From: Modestobacter altitudinis
Lineage (GTDB): Bacteria > Actinomycetota > Actinomycetes > Mycobacteriales > Geodermatophilaceae
Assembly (NCBI RefSeq): GCF_005930475.1
Contig: NZ_SJEW01000007.1
Location: 1 to 64,000, forward strand
Reading direction: 5' to 3'
DNA length: 64,000 nucleotides
Below are positions 17,113 through 26,472 of this stretch, piece by piece. The notes below the pieces were generated by a model. That model was not told the DNA's origin, did no database searches, and saw nothing but the letters and a program-made list of their open reading frames with translations. Each line of letters begins with the position of its first letter. Within the stretch, counting starts at the first letter, position 1. A program made the position numbers and the translations under genes.

Positions 17113-18030
17113 ATGAGCCCCGACACCGGACCCACCGCTGCGACCCCCGACCCCGAGCGCGGGCCCGCGGCGCGGCAGCGACCGGAGGACCTGCTGGCCG
17201 CGCTGGCGCTGCCGACCCGCGGCACCGCCTACTCGCTGTCGGTGCCGCGCTACACCGGCATGCCGCTGTTCGGGGCGCACCCGCCGTTCCAGGTCTCGAT
17301 GTCCCGGACGCCGAACGGCCTGCGCGGGGACGGCGTGCAGCCGTGGGGTCCGCGCAACGAGGTCAACCTGGGCTACATGGCGGAGGTGGTCAGCGGCACC
17401 TCGCACAGCGGGGCGCACGTCGATGCGCTGGCGCACATGACCATCGGCGAGGACGACCACTGGTACGGCGGCGGCAACGCCCGTGAGCACCTGGGCGACC
17501 GCGGCCCCAAGCGCGGTGACGGCGCCAAGCTGCCGCACTTCGTGACCCGCGGGGTGCTGCTGGACGTGCCGGCCCACCGGGGGATCGAGGCGCTGCCGGC
17601 GCACGAGCCGGTCGGTGCGCAGGAGCTGCAGGCGGTGGCCGAGCGCCAGGGCACCGAGGTGCGCGCCGGGGACGTCGTGCTGATCCGCTCCGGCTACCTC
17701 AGCCAGTGGCCCGACCCGGAGGGGCTGGCCCGGCACGTCACGGCCGGCCCCGACATCAGCGCCGCCCGGTGGCTGCTGGAGCAGGGCGTCGTGGCCGTGG
17801 GCAGCGACACCGAGACCTTCGAGGTCCAGCCCGCTCCCGACCCCGGCAGCCCGGCCAACCCGCAGCCGGTGCACACGCTGCTGCTGATCGAGAACGGCAT
17901 CTACCTGTTCGAGTCGATCTACCTGGAGGAGATCTCCCGCGCGCGGGCGTTCGAGTTCCTGTTCATCGCCCTCCCGCTGAAGATCGAGGGCACCACCGGC
18001 TCGATGCTCGACCCGCTCGCCGTCGTCTGA
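17113..18030 (+). CDS. cyclase family protein (kynurenine formamidase-like hydrolase)
   Basis: A 305-residue member of the cyclase/KynB superfamily. The metal-binding signature HSGAHVDALAH (about residue 101) is the family HxGxHxDxxxH. Further on are the substrate-pocket segments VLLDVPAHRG and VLIRSGYL and a C-terminal acidic/His run. The ATG at 17113 follows GGAGGAGAG, so the longer frame from 17014 is not needed. Relatives hydrolyse N-formyl amides, cyclic amides or lactones. Divergence from BKACE over a shared operator assigns it to the same regulon, where it may perform a ring-opening or amide-hydrolysis step. Confidence 0.85.
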   Translation: MSPDTGPTAATPDPERGPAARQRPEDLLAALALPTRGTAYSLSVPRYTGMPLFGAHPPFQVSMSRTPNGLRGDGVQPWGPRNEVNLGYMAEVVSGTSHSGAHVDALAHMTIGEDDHWYGGGNAREHLGDRGPKRGDGAKLPHFVTRGVLLDVPAHRGIEALPAHEPVGAQELQAVAERQGTEVRAGDVVLIRSGYLSQWPDPEGLARHVTAGPDISAARWLLEQGVVAVGSDTETFEVQPAPDPGSPANPQPVHTLLLIENGIYLFESIYLEEISRARAFEFLFIALPLKIEGTTGSMLDPLAVV

Positions 18031-18117
18031 CCGCCCGAGGCCACCCCGGGCCGGAAGGCGTTGACACGGCCCACTGACCTGCGCTGTCCTCCAGGCTCCC
18101 CAGCGACAGGGCATCTC

Positions 18118-18591
18118 ATGGTCTCGCTGTTCCCGCCGGCGTTGTTCGTCCTGGCGTGCGTCCTCGGCCTCCTCGGCGTCGACCCTCCGGGGAAGGCAAC
18201 GGACCCGGGGCTCGACGACACCCTGCTGCTCTGGACGCTCTACCTGAGCATCGGCTGGGCCGGCATCGGCGCCGGACTGGCGCACACCGCCTTCGCGAGG
18301 AGCACGGCTGCCTCGATCGGCTGGGAGTCCAACGGCTTCCAGTACGAGGTCGGCTTCGCCGACCTCGCCACGGGGGTGGCCGCGATCTACGCGGTGCACG
18401 CCGGTTCGGAGGACGCGTGGGTGGCGATCGCGATCGCCGGCGGGCTCTTCCGGGTCCTCGCCGGGGTCAACCACATCCGCGGCATAGTCAAGGAGAAGAA
18501 CTACGCGCCCGGCAACTCCCTGATCCTGGTCGCGAACTTCGGACCCCCCGTCGTCCTGCTGGTCACGCTGCTGGCGACCGGCATCCTCTGA
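18118..18591 (+). CDS. DUF6790-type small membrane protein
   Basis: A 157-residue integral membrane protein with four predicted helices (about 3-22, 38-58, 87-110, 135-155). It contains the GWESNGFQYEVGFADLATG motif between helices 2 and 3 that marks this family. ATG at 18118 was preferred to the TTG at 18061, which would add a hydrophilic extension. No partner genes are evident. It follows the cyclase by about 90 bp and could be read through from it. Function is unknown. Confidence 0.7.
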   Translation: MVSLFPPALFVLACVLGLLGVDPPGKATDPGLDDTLLLWTLYLSIGWAGIGAGLAHTAFARSTAASIGWESNGFQYEVGFADLATGVAAIYAVHAGSEDAWVAIAIAGGLFRVLAGVNHIRGIVKEKNYAPGNSLILVANFGPPVVLLVTLLATGIL

Positions 18592-18852
18592 CGTGCGGGC
18601 CCGGCGGCCGGGGGAACTGGACGATCTGCCCGGCAGATGACCAGTGCCCGGTCGGCGCCCGTCGACGCCCGACCGAGGTCGGACCTGCGCGCACGACCCC
18701 GGCATGGACTTGCCGTCGTCCCTGGCGTGTCACTGGACCGGTCCGTCACATCCTCCCCATCGTTGCCTGGCGTCCCGGTCGTGAGGCACCAGCAGTGCGC
18801 CGGCCAGGACGCGACGGCGGGTTCCCGAGCACGCCTCGACGAGGGAGGACGA

Positions 18853-20136
18853 ATGCACCAGCCCAGCAGCAGCAGATCGACGCGACGCCCCAGGAGGGGG
18901 CGACGGCTGGCAGTGACGACGTCTGCCGCCGTGCTCTTCACCGCGCTGCCGGCCACGGCAGCGTGGGCCGGCGGGGGAGGCGGGCAGACCTGGGTGGTGC
19001 ACCCCGGTGAGTCCATCCAGGAGGCCGTGGACGCCGCGTCCTCCGGCGACACGATCCGGATCGAGGCGGGCACCTACGAGGAAGCCGTCTGCGTCGACGA
19101 GAAGGGCCTGACCGTCACGGGTGCGGGACGGGACGTCACGAAGATCGTCTGGCCGGAGTGGAAGACGCCCGCGGACCTGCCCGAGGTCGACGCGACAGCG
19201 TGCTGGGAGGCGCAGAACGGCGCCGACCCGGAGGGCGACCCGGACACCTTCGCCGACGACGTCTCCGGTCTGTTCTTCCTGGAGCCCGACGGTCCGGTCG
19301 AGGTGACCGGGGTGTCGACGTGGAACCACCCGGCCAACGGGATCGCGGCGTGGGGTGCCGACGGCTTCCGCGTGTCCAAGACCAAGGGGCACGGCCACGA
19401 CCGCTACGGCATCCTCGCGGCGTACTCGACGCACACCCGGATCCTGCGCAACATCGAGGAGGGCGTGGACCGCGGCAGCGCGGACGAGCCGAACAGCGGC
19501 ACGGCGGGCATCGGGACGACGGACTCGGCCAAGTCCTACGCCGACATCGTCGCCAACGACGTCCAGGGCTACAACATCGGCATCTTCGCCCGGGAGTCCC
19601 GCTCCGGCGTCATGCGGCACAACTACGTGTCGGGGAACTGCGTCGGCGTCCTGGTGTTCGACGACGCCGCCACCGAGATCCCCGACGCGTCGCGGAACGT
19701 CAAGGGCGGGGACTGGCAGATCCGGGCCAACGAGTCCTCGGGGAACGACCGCTTCTGCCTCGCCGGGATCGGTGAGGTCGAGGCCGCGCTGCGGGTCTCC
19801 GGGACCGGCATGGCCGTGGTGAACGCCGACCATGTCGGCATCTACGACAACAAGATCCGGGACAACAACTCGGCCGTGGACCCGGCGACCCTGCAGTTCC
19901 CGAGCGCGGGGGTCGCGCTGCTGACGCTGCCGCCGTTCAACAACCCGTTGGGCGTCGACCCGGGCCCGGTCACGGCCGTGCGGGTGTGGAAGAACGGCAT
20001 CACCGGCAACACGCTGGACGTCCTGCGCGGCTGGCCGCCGCCGCTGGACGCCCAGTTCCCCCCGGTGGGTCGGGACATCTCGATCCGCGGGAACACCTGC
20101 GCGACGAGCATCCCGGCGTCGCTCTGCGGCGGCTGA
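18853..20136 (+). CDS. secreted right-handed parallel beta-helix protein
   Basis: A 427-residue exported protein. A twin-Arg-containing N-terminus (RRPRRGRRL), a hydrophobic stretch and ATAAWA suggest a signal peptide cut near residue 38. The mature part begins with VHPGESIQEAVDAASSGDTI, the typical first coil of pectate-lyase/NosD-like beta-helices. It continues with Asn-rich repeated turns such as IVANDVQGYNIGIF and IRDNNSAV. No lyase catalytic Asp/Arg set is obvious, so a carbohydrate-binding or surface role is as likely as an enzyme. ATG at 18853 has GGGAGGA upstream. The 18592-18852 gap contains nothing else clear. Confidence 0.75.
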   Translation: MHQPSSSRSTRRPRRGRRLAVTTSAAVLFTALPATAAWAGGGGGQTWVVHPGESIQEAVDAASSGDTIRIEAGTYEEAVCVDEKGLTVTGAGRDVTKIVWPEWKTPADLPEVDATACWEAQNGADPEGDPDTFADDVSGLFFLEPDGPVEVTGVSTWNHPANGIAAWGADGFRVSKTKGHGHDRYGILAAYSTHTRILRNIEEGVDRGSADEPNSGTAGIGTTDSAKSYADIVANDVQGYNIGIFARESRSGVMRHNYVSGNCVGVLVFDDAATEIPDASRNVKGGDWQIRANESSGNDRFCLAGIGEVEAALRVSGTGMAVVNADHVGIYDNKIRDNNSAVDPATLQFPSAGVALLTLPPFNNPLGVDPGPVTAVRVWKNGITGNTLDVLRGWPPPLDAQFPPVGRDISIRGNTCATSIPASLCGG

Positions 20137-20159
20137 TCCCCGGCTGCTGACCCCCGGCG

Positions 20160-20193
20160 CCGGAGGCCCGTCCCGCTCGGGGCGGGCCTCCGG
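20160..20193. terminator. bidirectional terminator hairpin
   Basis: Perfect 11-bp arms CCGGAGGCCCG / CGGGCCTCCGG, extended inward by TCCC/GGGG, lie between the convergent beta-helix and DUF5313 genes. Confidence 0.75.
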
Positions 20194-20202
20194 TCCGTGC
20201 GG

Positions 20203-20661
20203 TCAGCGGCCCATGCGGTCCCGGTAGCGGGCGGCGCGCTTGGCCGCGGCGGCCCGCTTGCGCTCGCTCTCCGCCCGCTGCCTGACCGAGGAGCCCCGGT
20301 CCCGGACGGCCTGCGCCGTCCCGGCGGGGTAGCCGGCCTTGACCACCCGGTGCTCGACGGTCTCGTTCATGTAGGCCAGCGAGTAGATCATCGCCAGGAA
20401 GACCCCGCCGCCGGCGCAGGCGGCGCGCAGTCCCCAGTCCGCCGGGATCAGCGTCATCACCGCGGCGATCGGGATCGTCATCTGGACGAGGCTGCGCGCG
20501 ACGTGCCGGGCCCACCAGCTGTCGGTCGTGGTGTCGTACAGCACCCAACTGCGGTGCCGGGCGGGGAGCCGGCCGCCGAAGGCGTACCAGAGCCAGCGGT
20601 GCGGCGCGGGGCGGACGACGGGCTCAGCCGGGGTGCCGGGCTCCGCGGTGGACGGGGTCAT
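20203..20661 (-). CDS. DUF5313 family membrane protein
   Basis: About 152 residues. The family pattern is visible: RWLWYAFGGRLPARHRSWVL near the N-terminus, two membrane helices (about 65-83 and 90-110), the YMNETVEHRVVKAGYP segment, and a basic Arg/Ala tail. ATG at 20661 is chosen; an in-frame ATG at 20703, just after the MFS stop, is an alternative. It lies directly downstream of the efflux-pump gene and is likely co-transcribed with it. Function is unknown. Confidence 0.7.
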   Translation of the reverse strand: MTPSTAEPGTPAEPVVRPAPHRWLWYAFGGRLPARHRSWVLYDTTTDSWWARHVARSLVQMTIPIAAVMTLIPADWGLRAACAGGGVFLAMIYSLAYMNETVEHRVVKAGYPAGTAQAVRDRGSSVRQRAESERKRAAAAKRAARYRDRMGR

Positions 20662-20709
20662 GTCGGCGGGGTGCTCCTGACGGAGGGGGGTCACACGTCC
20701 CATGGTGCG

Positions 20710-22173
20710 TCACCGGGCGGCCACCTCGTCGGTGTCCTCCGTCGCCTGGGACCGGGTCCGGTCGCGCGGCATCAGCAGCACGGCGGCCAGCAGCGCCACG
20801 GCCAGCACCACCGTGCCCTCGAAGACGCGGTGCACCGCGGTGGTCAGGGCCGCGGGGGACACGCCGTCGCTGCCCACCTCCTGCCCCCGCAGGGTCGCGT
20901 TGACCACCGCACCGAACACGGCGATGCCGATGGCGCTGCCGGCGGAGCGGGCGAACATGTTCAGGCCGGTGACCACGCCGCGCTCGGTCCACCGGACCGC
21001 CGACTGCGCGGCGATCAGCGTGGGCGCGGCGGTGAAGCCCATGCCCAGGCCGATGACGAACGCCGTCCCGCCGACCAGCAGCACGCTGGAGGACCCGTCG
21101 AGCAGGAGCAGCAGCGCGGAGCCGAGCAGGACGACGGCGACCCCGACGAGCGCGGTGGACCGGATCCCGATCCGCAGGTAGAGCCGGCCGGCCTGGGACG
21201 CCGAGATCGGCCAGCCCAGGGTCAGGGCGGCCAGCGCGAAACCGGCGACCAGCGGGCCGGTGCCCAGCACGTCCTGCACGAACGTGGGCACGTAGGAGGT
21301 GAGCCCGAGCAGAACGGCGCCGACGCAGGCCGAGACCAGGCTGGTCGCCACCAGCAGCCGCTGCCGGAGCAGCCGCAGCGGGACGACGGGGTCGGCCGCC
21401 CGGCGCTCGATCGCCACGAAGGCCCCCAGCAGGACGACGCCGCCGCCCAGCACCCCGACGCTCTGCGGCGACGCCCACGCCCAGGTCTGCCCGCCCTCGA
21501 GCAGGCCGAGGACCAGCATGGTCAGCGCGACGGTGAGCACGCCGGCCCCGGCGTAGTCGATCTGGGGGCGGCGCCGTTCCACCCGTTCGGCGAACTTCAG
21601 GCCGATCATCACCGCGGCGACCAGGCACAGCGGGACGTTGACGAAGAAGATCCACCGCCAGCTGACGTACTCGGAGAAGACGCCGCCCAGCGTGGGGCCG
21701 ACCACCGAGGAGATGCCCCAGACGCTGGCGATGTAGCCCTGCACCTTCGCGCGCTCCTCCAGCGAGTACAGGTCACCGACGATCGTCATCGACATCGGCT
21801 GGACCGCCCCGGCGCCCAGGCCCTGCACCGCGCGGAAGGCGATCAGCGCGCCCATGTCCCAGGCCACGCCGCAGAGCACCGAGCCGAGCAGGAACAGCCC
21901 GATGCCGAGGAGCATCACCGGCTTGCGCCCGAAGACGTCGGCGAGCTTGCCGTAGACCGGCACGGTCACCGCCTGGGCCAGCAGGTAGACCGAGAACAGC
22001 CAGGGGAACTCGGCGAAGCCGCCGAGGTCGGTCACCACGGACGGGACGGCGGTGGCGATCACCGTCGCGTCGATGGCGACCAGGGCGGTGGACAGCATCA
22101 CCGCGATCAGCACCGGCCCCCGCTCCGACCGGAACCCGACACCTGAGGCCCGCGCGACCTGCTCCCCGTTCAC
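20710..22173 (-). CDS. MFS transporter, DHA2 (EmrB/QacA) drug-efflux type
   Basis: A 487-residue, 14-helix proton-driven exporter. It has motif D1 (LVAIDATVIATAVPSV), motif A (GKLADVFGRKPV) and motif C (SSVVGPTLGG), typical of EmrB/QacA antiporters. GTG at 22173 is preceded by TAACCT at 7 nt and no Shine-Dalgarno site, so the transcript is probably leaderless. DUF5313 follows within about 50 bp. Substrates are probably hydrophobic drugs or toxic metabolites, but specificity cannot be inferred. Confidence 0.88.
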   Translation of the reverse strand: MNGEQVARASGVGFRSERGPVLIAVMLSTALVAIDATVIATAVPSVVTDLGGFAEFPWLFSVYLLAQAVTVPVYGKLADVFGRKPVMLLGIGLFLLGSVLCGVAWDMGALIAFRAVQGLGAGAVQPMSMTIVGDLYSLEERAKVQGYIASVWGISSVVGPTLGGVFSEYVSWRWIFFVNVPLCLVAAVMIGLKFAERVERRRPQIDYAGAGVLTVALTMLVLGLLEGGQTWAWASPQSVGVLGGGVVLLGAFVAIERRAADPVVPLRLLRQRLLVATSLVSACVGAVLLGLTSYVPTFVQDVLGTGPLVAGFALAALTLGWPISASQAGRLYLRIGIRSTALVGVAVVLLGSALLLLLDGSSSVLLVGGTAFVIGLGMGFTAAPTLIAAQSAVRWTERGVVTGLNMFARSAGSAIGIAVFGAVVNATLRGQEVGSDGVSPAALTTAVHRVFEGTVVLAVALLAAVLLMPRDRTRSQATEDTDEVAAR

Positions 22174-22180
22174 CGTGCCG

Positions 22181-22186
22181 AGGTTA
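22181..22186 (-). promoter_or_regulatory. -10 box of a leaderless promoter for the MFS gene
   Basis: On the minus strand TAACCT ends 7 nt before the GTG at 22173. This is the spacing expected when the first transcribed base is in the start codon. Confidence 0.5.
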
Positions 22187-22277
22187 GTTGGGCTCAACGA
22201 CCACCGGCAGCGGAGTGGCACAGCCGACACCCAGGGTGTCTAGTGGGCTGGCCCGCTGATGACCCCGAGGAGCAGCC

Positions 22278-24125
22278 ATGGCGCGTCGACGGTCCACCCT
22301 CCTGGCCCTCGGTGGGGTCACGGCCGGCCTGCTGGTGGGCGCCCCGCTCGCCCCGGCAGCCGCCGACCCGGTCCCGGACCGGCAGCCGCTGGCGGTGGGC
22401 ACGGGGGGCGCGGTCGCGACGGTCGACCCCGACGCGACCCGGGTCGGCCTGGAGGTGCTGGCCGAGGGCGGCAACGCCGCTGACGCCGCGGTGGCGGCGG
22501 CCGCCGCCCTCGGCGTCACCGAGCCCTACTCCGCGGGCATCGGCGGGGGCGGCTACTTCGTGTACTACGACGCGGCCAGTCGGACGGTCTCCACGATCGA
22601 CGGCCGGGAGACCGCACCGCTGGCGATGGGGGCCGATGCCTTCCTGGACGAGCGGCGCGATCCGCTGCCGTTCCAGGAGGCGGTGCAGAGCGGCCTGGCG
22701 GTGGGGACGCCGGGCACTCCGCTGACCTGGGTCCGCGCCCTGGAGCAGTTCGGCACGCTGTCGCTGGGGGAGGCGCTGGACGGCGGGACCCGGCTGGCCG
22801 ACGAGGGCTTCGTCGTCGACCAGACGTTCCACGACCAGACCGCCGACAACCAGGAGAAGTTCGCCCGGTTCGCCGCCTCCGCCGACCTGTTCCTGCCCGG
22901 TGGGGCGCCCCCAGAGGTCGGCTCGGTGTTCCGCAACCCCGACCTGGCACGCACCTACGACCTGCTGGCAGCAGACGGCGTCGAGGAGCTGTACGCCGGT
23001 GACCTGGGCGCGGACGTCGTGCGGACGGCGCAGGACCCGACAGAGGCCCCGGGCGCCGGCCCGGTGCGGGCGGGGCTGCTCACCGAGGAGGACCTGGCGC
23101 GGTACGACGCCCCGCTGCGCGAGCCGACCCGGGTCGACTACCGCGGGCTGGAGGTCTACGGCATGGCCCCGTCCTCCAGCGGTGGCTCGACCGTCGGGGA
23201 GGCGCTCGGCATCCTGGACCTGTCCCGGCTGAGCTCGCTGCCCGAGGTCCCGGCCCTGCACCGCTACTTGGAGGCGAGCGCGCTCGCCTTCGCCGACCGC
23301 AACGCCTACGTCGGCGATCCGGCCTACACCCAGGTGCCGCTGGCACAGCTGCTGTCACCGGGCTTCGCCGCGGAGCGCGCCTGCGCCATCGACCCCGACC
23401 ACGCCCTGGCGAAGCCGGTCCCCGCTGGGGACCCGGACGGCGAGTACGGCCCGTGCCCCGCCGAGGACGCCGCGACCCAGGACGGCGGCACCGAAGGACC
23501 GAACACGACCCACCTGACCGTGGGTGACGCGGCCGGCAACATCGCCAGCTACACGCTGACCATCGAGCAGACGGGCGGCAGCGGGATCACCGTCCCCGGC
23601 CGCGGGTTCCTGCTGAACAACGAGCTCACCGACTTCACCTTCGCGCCGAGCGACGTCACCGTCCCGGAGCCGAACCTGCCGGCCCCCGGCAAGCGCCCGC
23701 GCAGCAGCATGTCGCCGACGATCGTGCTGCGCGACGGTGAGCCCGTGCTGGCCCTGGGCTCCCCGGGCGGCAGCACGATCATCACCACGGTGCTGCAGAC
23801 GCTGGTCAACCGGGTCGACGGGCACATGGACCTCGCCGAGGCCATCGCCGCCCCCCGCGCCTCCCAGCGCAACACCGCCTCGGTCGAGGCAGAGCCCGCC
23901 TTCATCGACGCCCACGGCGAGCAGCTGACGGCGCTGGGGCACACCTTCACCGCCACCGCGGAGATCGGCGCAGCGACCGGGATCGAGTACCTGCCCGGCG
24001 GGCTCCTGCTCGCCGCCGCGGAGCCGGAGCGGAGGGGTGGTGGCAGCGCCGGCGTGGTCCACGAGGTGGCAGGTGACCTGAACGCTCCGGGCGCGCTCGC
24101 TCCCGAGCTGGGTGCGGACGGGTAG
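22278..24125 (+). CDS. ggt: secreted gamma-glutamyltransferase
   Basis: A 615-residue Ntn-hydrolase precursor. Residues 1-29 form a signal peptide (RRRSTLLALGG...APAAAD). The large-subunit core has GGNAADAAVAAAAAL and GIGGGGY. Autocleavage is expected before Thr410 in GPNTTHL, which becomes the N-terminal nucleophile of the small subunit. SGSTIITT-like oxyanion residues appear as SPGGSTIITT near 495. The enzyme cleaves gamma-glutamyl bonds of glutathione and related peptides outside the membrane. ATG has GAGGAG upstream. It is divergent from the efflux pump across about 100 bp. Confidence 0.92.
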   Translation: MARRRSTLLALGGVTAGLLVGAPLAPAAADPVPDRQPLAVGTGGAVATVDPDATRVGLEVLAEGGNAADAAVAAAAALGVTEPYSAGIGGGGYFVYYDAASRTVSTIDGRETAPLAMGADAFLDERRDPLPFQEAVQSGLAVGTPGTPLTWVRALEQFGTLSLGEALDGGTRLADEGFVVDQTFHDQTADNQEKFARFAASADLFLPGGAPPEVGSVFRNPDLARTYDLLAADGVEELYAGDLGADVVRTAQDPTEAPGAGPVRAGLLTEEDLARYDAPLREPTRVDYRGLEVYGMAPSSSGGSTVGEALGILDLSRLSSLPEVPALHRYLEASALAFADRNAYVGDPAYTQVPLAQLLSPGFAAERACAIDPDHALAKPVPAGDPDGEYGPCPAEDAATQDGGTEGPNTTHLTVGDAAGNIASYTLTIEQTGGSGITVPGRGFLLNNELTDFTFAPSDVTVPEPNLPAPGKRPRSSMSPTIVLRDGEPVLALGSPGGSTIITTVLQTLVNRVDGHMDLAEAIAAPRASQRNTASVEAEPAFIDAHGEQLTALGHTFTATAEIGAATGIEYLPGGLLLAAAEPERRGGGSAGVVHEVAGDLNAPGALAPELGADG

Positions 24126-24181
24126 CCGCAGCGCCCGGTGAGCCGACCCCGGTCGCTGTGCCGCGGGCACATGCTCCCCCA

Positions 24182-24222
24182 CGGCGCCCGGTGCTCCGGC
24201 CACGTTGTCGCACCGGGCGCCG
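24182..24222 (+). terminator. hairpin after ggt
   Basis: Perfect 13-bp arms CGGCGCCCGGTGC / GCACCGGGCGCCG with a 15-nt loop lie 56 bp beyond the ggt stop. Confidence 0.6.
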
Positions 24223-24299
24223 GGGACGACGGTGGGGTGGCCCGCCGGTGGGCGGCCGCCGGTGGGCACCCTGACCGAGGCCCGGACGAAGGAGTCCCC

Positions 24300-25724
24300 A
24301 TGCGGTTGCGCAAGTCCCTCACCACGTTGTTCGTCACCCTGACCGCGGCGACGGTCGCCCTGCAGGCGGCACCGGCGCAGGCCGGGCCCGGCGGGAGGGG
24401 GCCGGCGCCGGGGCCGCGGCCCTGCACCGCGTCGGACACGGTGCGGGTGCCGGGCGCCGAGCACGCGGAGACCGCCTGCTTGCCGGACATCACGACCGCC
24501 GGGCTCCTCCCCGCGGGAGCGGGCCGGTACACCGACCAGGCGGACTGGCTGTCCCTGCACGCCCCCGGCACCACCAACCCGACCGGCGTCCCGGGGCTGC
24601 AGGTGGACGGCTGGTTCCCGGACACCTCGACCTTCAACACGACCCACGGCTGGCACCACGACAGCCAGTTCGTGCTCCGGGTCCCCGACGACTGGAACGG
24701 CGGGCTCGTCGTGGCCGGCGCGCCGGGCACCCGCAAGCAGTACTCCTCGGACTTCCTCATCTCCGACTTCGTGGTGGCCCAGGGCTTCGCCTACGCGGCC
24801 ACCGACAAGGGGAACAACGGCAACGACTTCTACCTCGACGGGCAGCAGCCGGGCGACGCCGTCGCCGAGTGGCACCAGCGGGTGTCCCAGCTGGCCGTGG
24901 CGGCCAAGGGCGCGCTCCGCGAGCGGTTCGGCCACCGGCCGACGCACACCTACATGGCCGGCATCAGCAACGGCGGCTACCTGGTGCGCTGGCAGCTGGA
25001 GAACCGGCCCGACCTCTTCGACGGCGGCGTCGACTGGGAGGGGACGCTGTTCACCCCGGACGGACCGAACCTGTTCACCTACCTGCCGACGGCGGTGCGC
25101 CACACCCTCGGCCAGGCCGACGCCGAGGACATGTACGCCGCCGGGTTCGCCCGCGGTTCCGAGGCGCTGTGGCCCTACCACCAGAGCATCTACTGGGGGT
25201 TGACCCAGAAGGTCTACCGCGCGGAGTTCGACCCCGGCTACGACCCCACCTGCCCCGGGGCGAGCGCCGGGGCGACCCTGCCGGAGCTGGTCGCGCCGTG
25301 CCCGAGCGACGCCGCCTACGACAGCTGGTTCGCCAGCCCGGCGTCCCGACCGGCGCACGACGCCCTGGCGCGGATCAGCCTGACGGGGAAGATCAAGAAG
25401 CCGCTGCTGACCCTGCACGGGACGCTGGACGCCCTGCTGCCGATCAGCACCGACAGCGACGTCTACGCGCAGATGATCGCCGAGCGGCACCGCGACCGGC
25501 TGCACCGCTACTACCGGATCGAGGGCGGCAACCACGTGGACAGCCTGATGGCGCTGGACCCCGCGCACCTGCGCCCGATGCTGCCCTGCTTCCGGACGGC
25601 GTTCGACGCCCTCGTCGGCTGGGTGGAGACCGGGCAGCAGCCGCCGGCGAGCACGACCGTGCCGAGGCCGGCCGGCAACGGGGCCACCGACCCGGCACTG
25701 CTCAACTCCTGCGCGCTGGCCTGA
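24300..25724 (+). CDS. secreted alpha/beta hydrolase, 3-hydroxybutyrate-oligomer-hydrolase-like
   Basis: A 474-residue exported protein. The signal peptide (RLRKSLTTLF to APAQA) ends near residue 29. The hydrolase core has the elbow GISNGG with Ser near 223, an acid region HGTLDALLP and EGGNHVDS for the histidine. The extended N-terminus and pairs of cysteines match secreted esterases related to D-(-)-3-hydroxybutyrate oligomer hydrolase. ATG at 24300 follows GGAGTCCCC. It could process extracellular polyhydroxyalkanoate oligomers; tannase/feruloyl-esterase-like activity is another option. Confidence 0.75.
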   Translation: MRLRKSLTTLFVTLTAATVALQAAPAQAGPGGRGPAPGPRPCTASDTVRVPGAEHAETACLPDITTAGLLPAGAGRYTDQADWLSLHAPGTTNPTGVPGLQVDGWFPDTSTFNTTHGWHHDSQFVLRVPDDWNGGLVVAGAPGTRKQYSSDFLISDFVVAQGFAYAATDKGNNGNDFYLDGQQPGDAVAEWHQRVSQLAVAAKGALRERFGHRPTHTYMAGISNGGYLVRWQLENRPDLFDGGVDWEGTLFTPDGPNLFTYLPTAVRHTLGQADAEDMYAAGFARGSEALWPYHQSIYWGLTQKVYRAEFDPGYDPTCPGASAGATLPELVAPCPSDAAYDSWFASPASRPAHDALARISLTGKIKKPLLTLHGTLDALLPISTDSDVYAQMIAERHRDRLHRYYRIEGGNHVDSLMALDPAHLRPMLPCFRTAFDALVGWVETGQQPPASTTVPRPAGNGATDPALLNSCALA

Positions 25725-25741
25725 CCACGCCGGGCGGTCGG

Positions 25742-25779
25742 GCCGTCCTCCCGCCCGCTCGACGGGCCGGGAGGACGGC
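25742..25779 (+). terminator. hairpin after the secreted hydrolase
   Basis: Perfect 12-bp arms GCCGTCCTCCCG / CGGGAGGACGGC enclose an inner CCCG/CGGG stem with loop CTCGA, 17 bp past the stop. Confidence 0.75.
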
Positions 25780-25860
25780 TCCGGCCGTGCTGCCGACCGT
25801 GCCTCGCCTCACTATGGTCGGGAGGTCCGCCCGTCCCCACCACCACCGTGGAGTGCGCCC

Positions 25861-26463
25861 ATGAGGCTGATCATGCTGTCGCCGCCCGGCGCGGGGAAGG
25901 GCACCCACTGCGCCTGGTTGACCGAGGAGACCGGGGTCGCGCACATCTCCTCCGGCGACCTGCTGCGCGCCGAGATCGCCCGGGGCAGCGACCTCGGCCG
26001 GCGGCTGGCGGAGTACACCGGACGCGGGGCGCTGGTCCCCGACGACGTCATGTTCGACCTGCTCGTCCCGGTGGTGGTGGCGGCCGCCCGGGACACCGGC
26101 GGCTACCTGCTCGACGGGTTCCCGCGCACCCTGCCGCAGGCGATGCGCGCGCAGCAGATCGGCCGTGACCAGGGCCTGGCCGCCGACGCGGTCGTGTACC
26201 TCACCGCCCCCGAGCCGGTGCTGGTCAGCCGGCTGCTCGCGCGGGCCGCGGAGCAGGGCCGGGCGGACGACACCGCGGAGGTGGTCAGCCACCGGCTGGC
26301 CGTCTACGCCGAGTCGACCGCGCCGCTCATCGACCACTACCGCGAGCGCGGGCTGCTGATGGAGGTCGACGCCGACCGGCCGGTGGCCGAGATCCGGGAC
26401 GACCTGCGGGCCCGGCTCGGCGAGCGGGGCCTGCTCGGGAGCGGGGCCGGACCCGGCCGGTGA
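25861..26463 (+). CDS. adk: adenylate kinase (short-LID form)
   Basis: A 200-residue nucleoside monophosphate kinase. The P-loop is SPPGAGKGTH, followed by the AMP-binding ISSGDLLRAE and GYLLDGFPRT. The LID region around 125-140 is short and has no zinc cysteines. The C-terminus keeps the arginine pattern through DDTAEVVSHRL. It interconverts ATP + AMP and 2 ADP. A ribosomal-cluster adk normally exists in such genomes, so this may be a second copy. ATG has GGAG 7 nt upstream, and TATGGT near 25813 is a possible -10. It converges on PPK2 with a 9-bp gap. Confidence 0.85.
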   Translation: MRLIMLSPPGAGKGTHCAWLTEETGVAHISSGDLLRAEIARGSDLGRRLAEYTGRGALVPDDVMFDLLVPVVVAAARDTGGYLLDGFPRTLPQAMRAQQIGRDQGLAADAVVYLTAPEPVLVSRLLARAAEQGRADDTAEVVSHRLAVYAESTAPLIDHYRERGLLMEVDADRPVAEIRDDLRARLGERGLLGSGAGPGR

Positions 26464-26472
26464 CCGCCGCGG

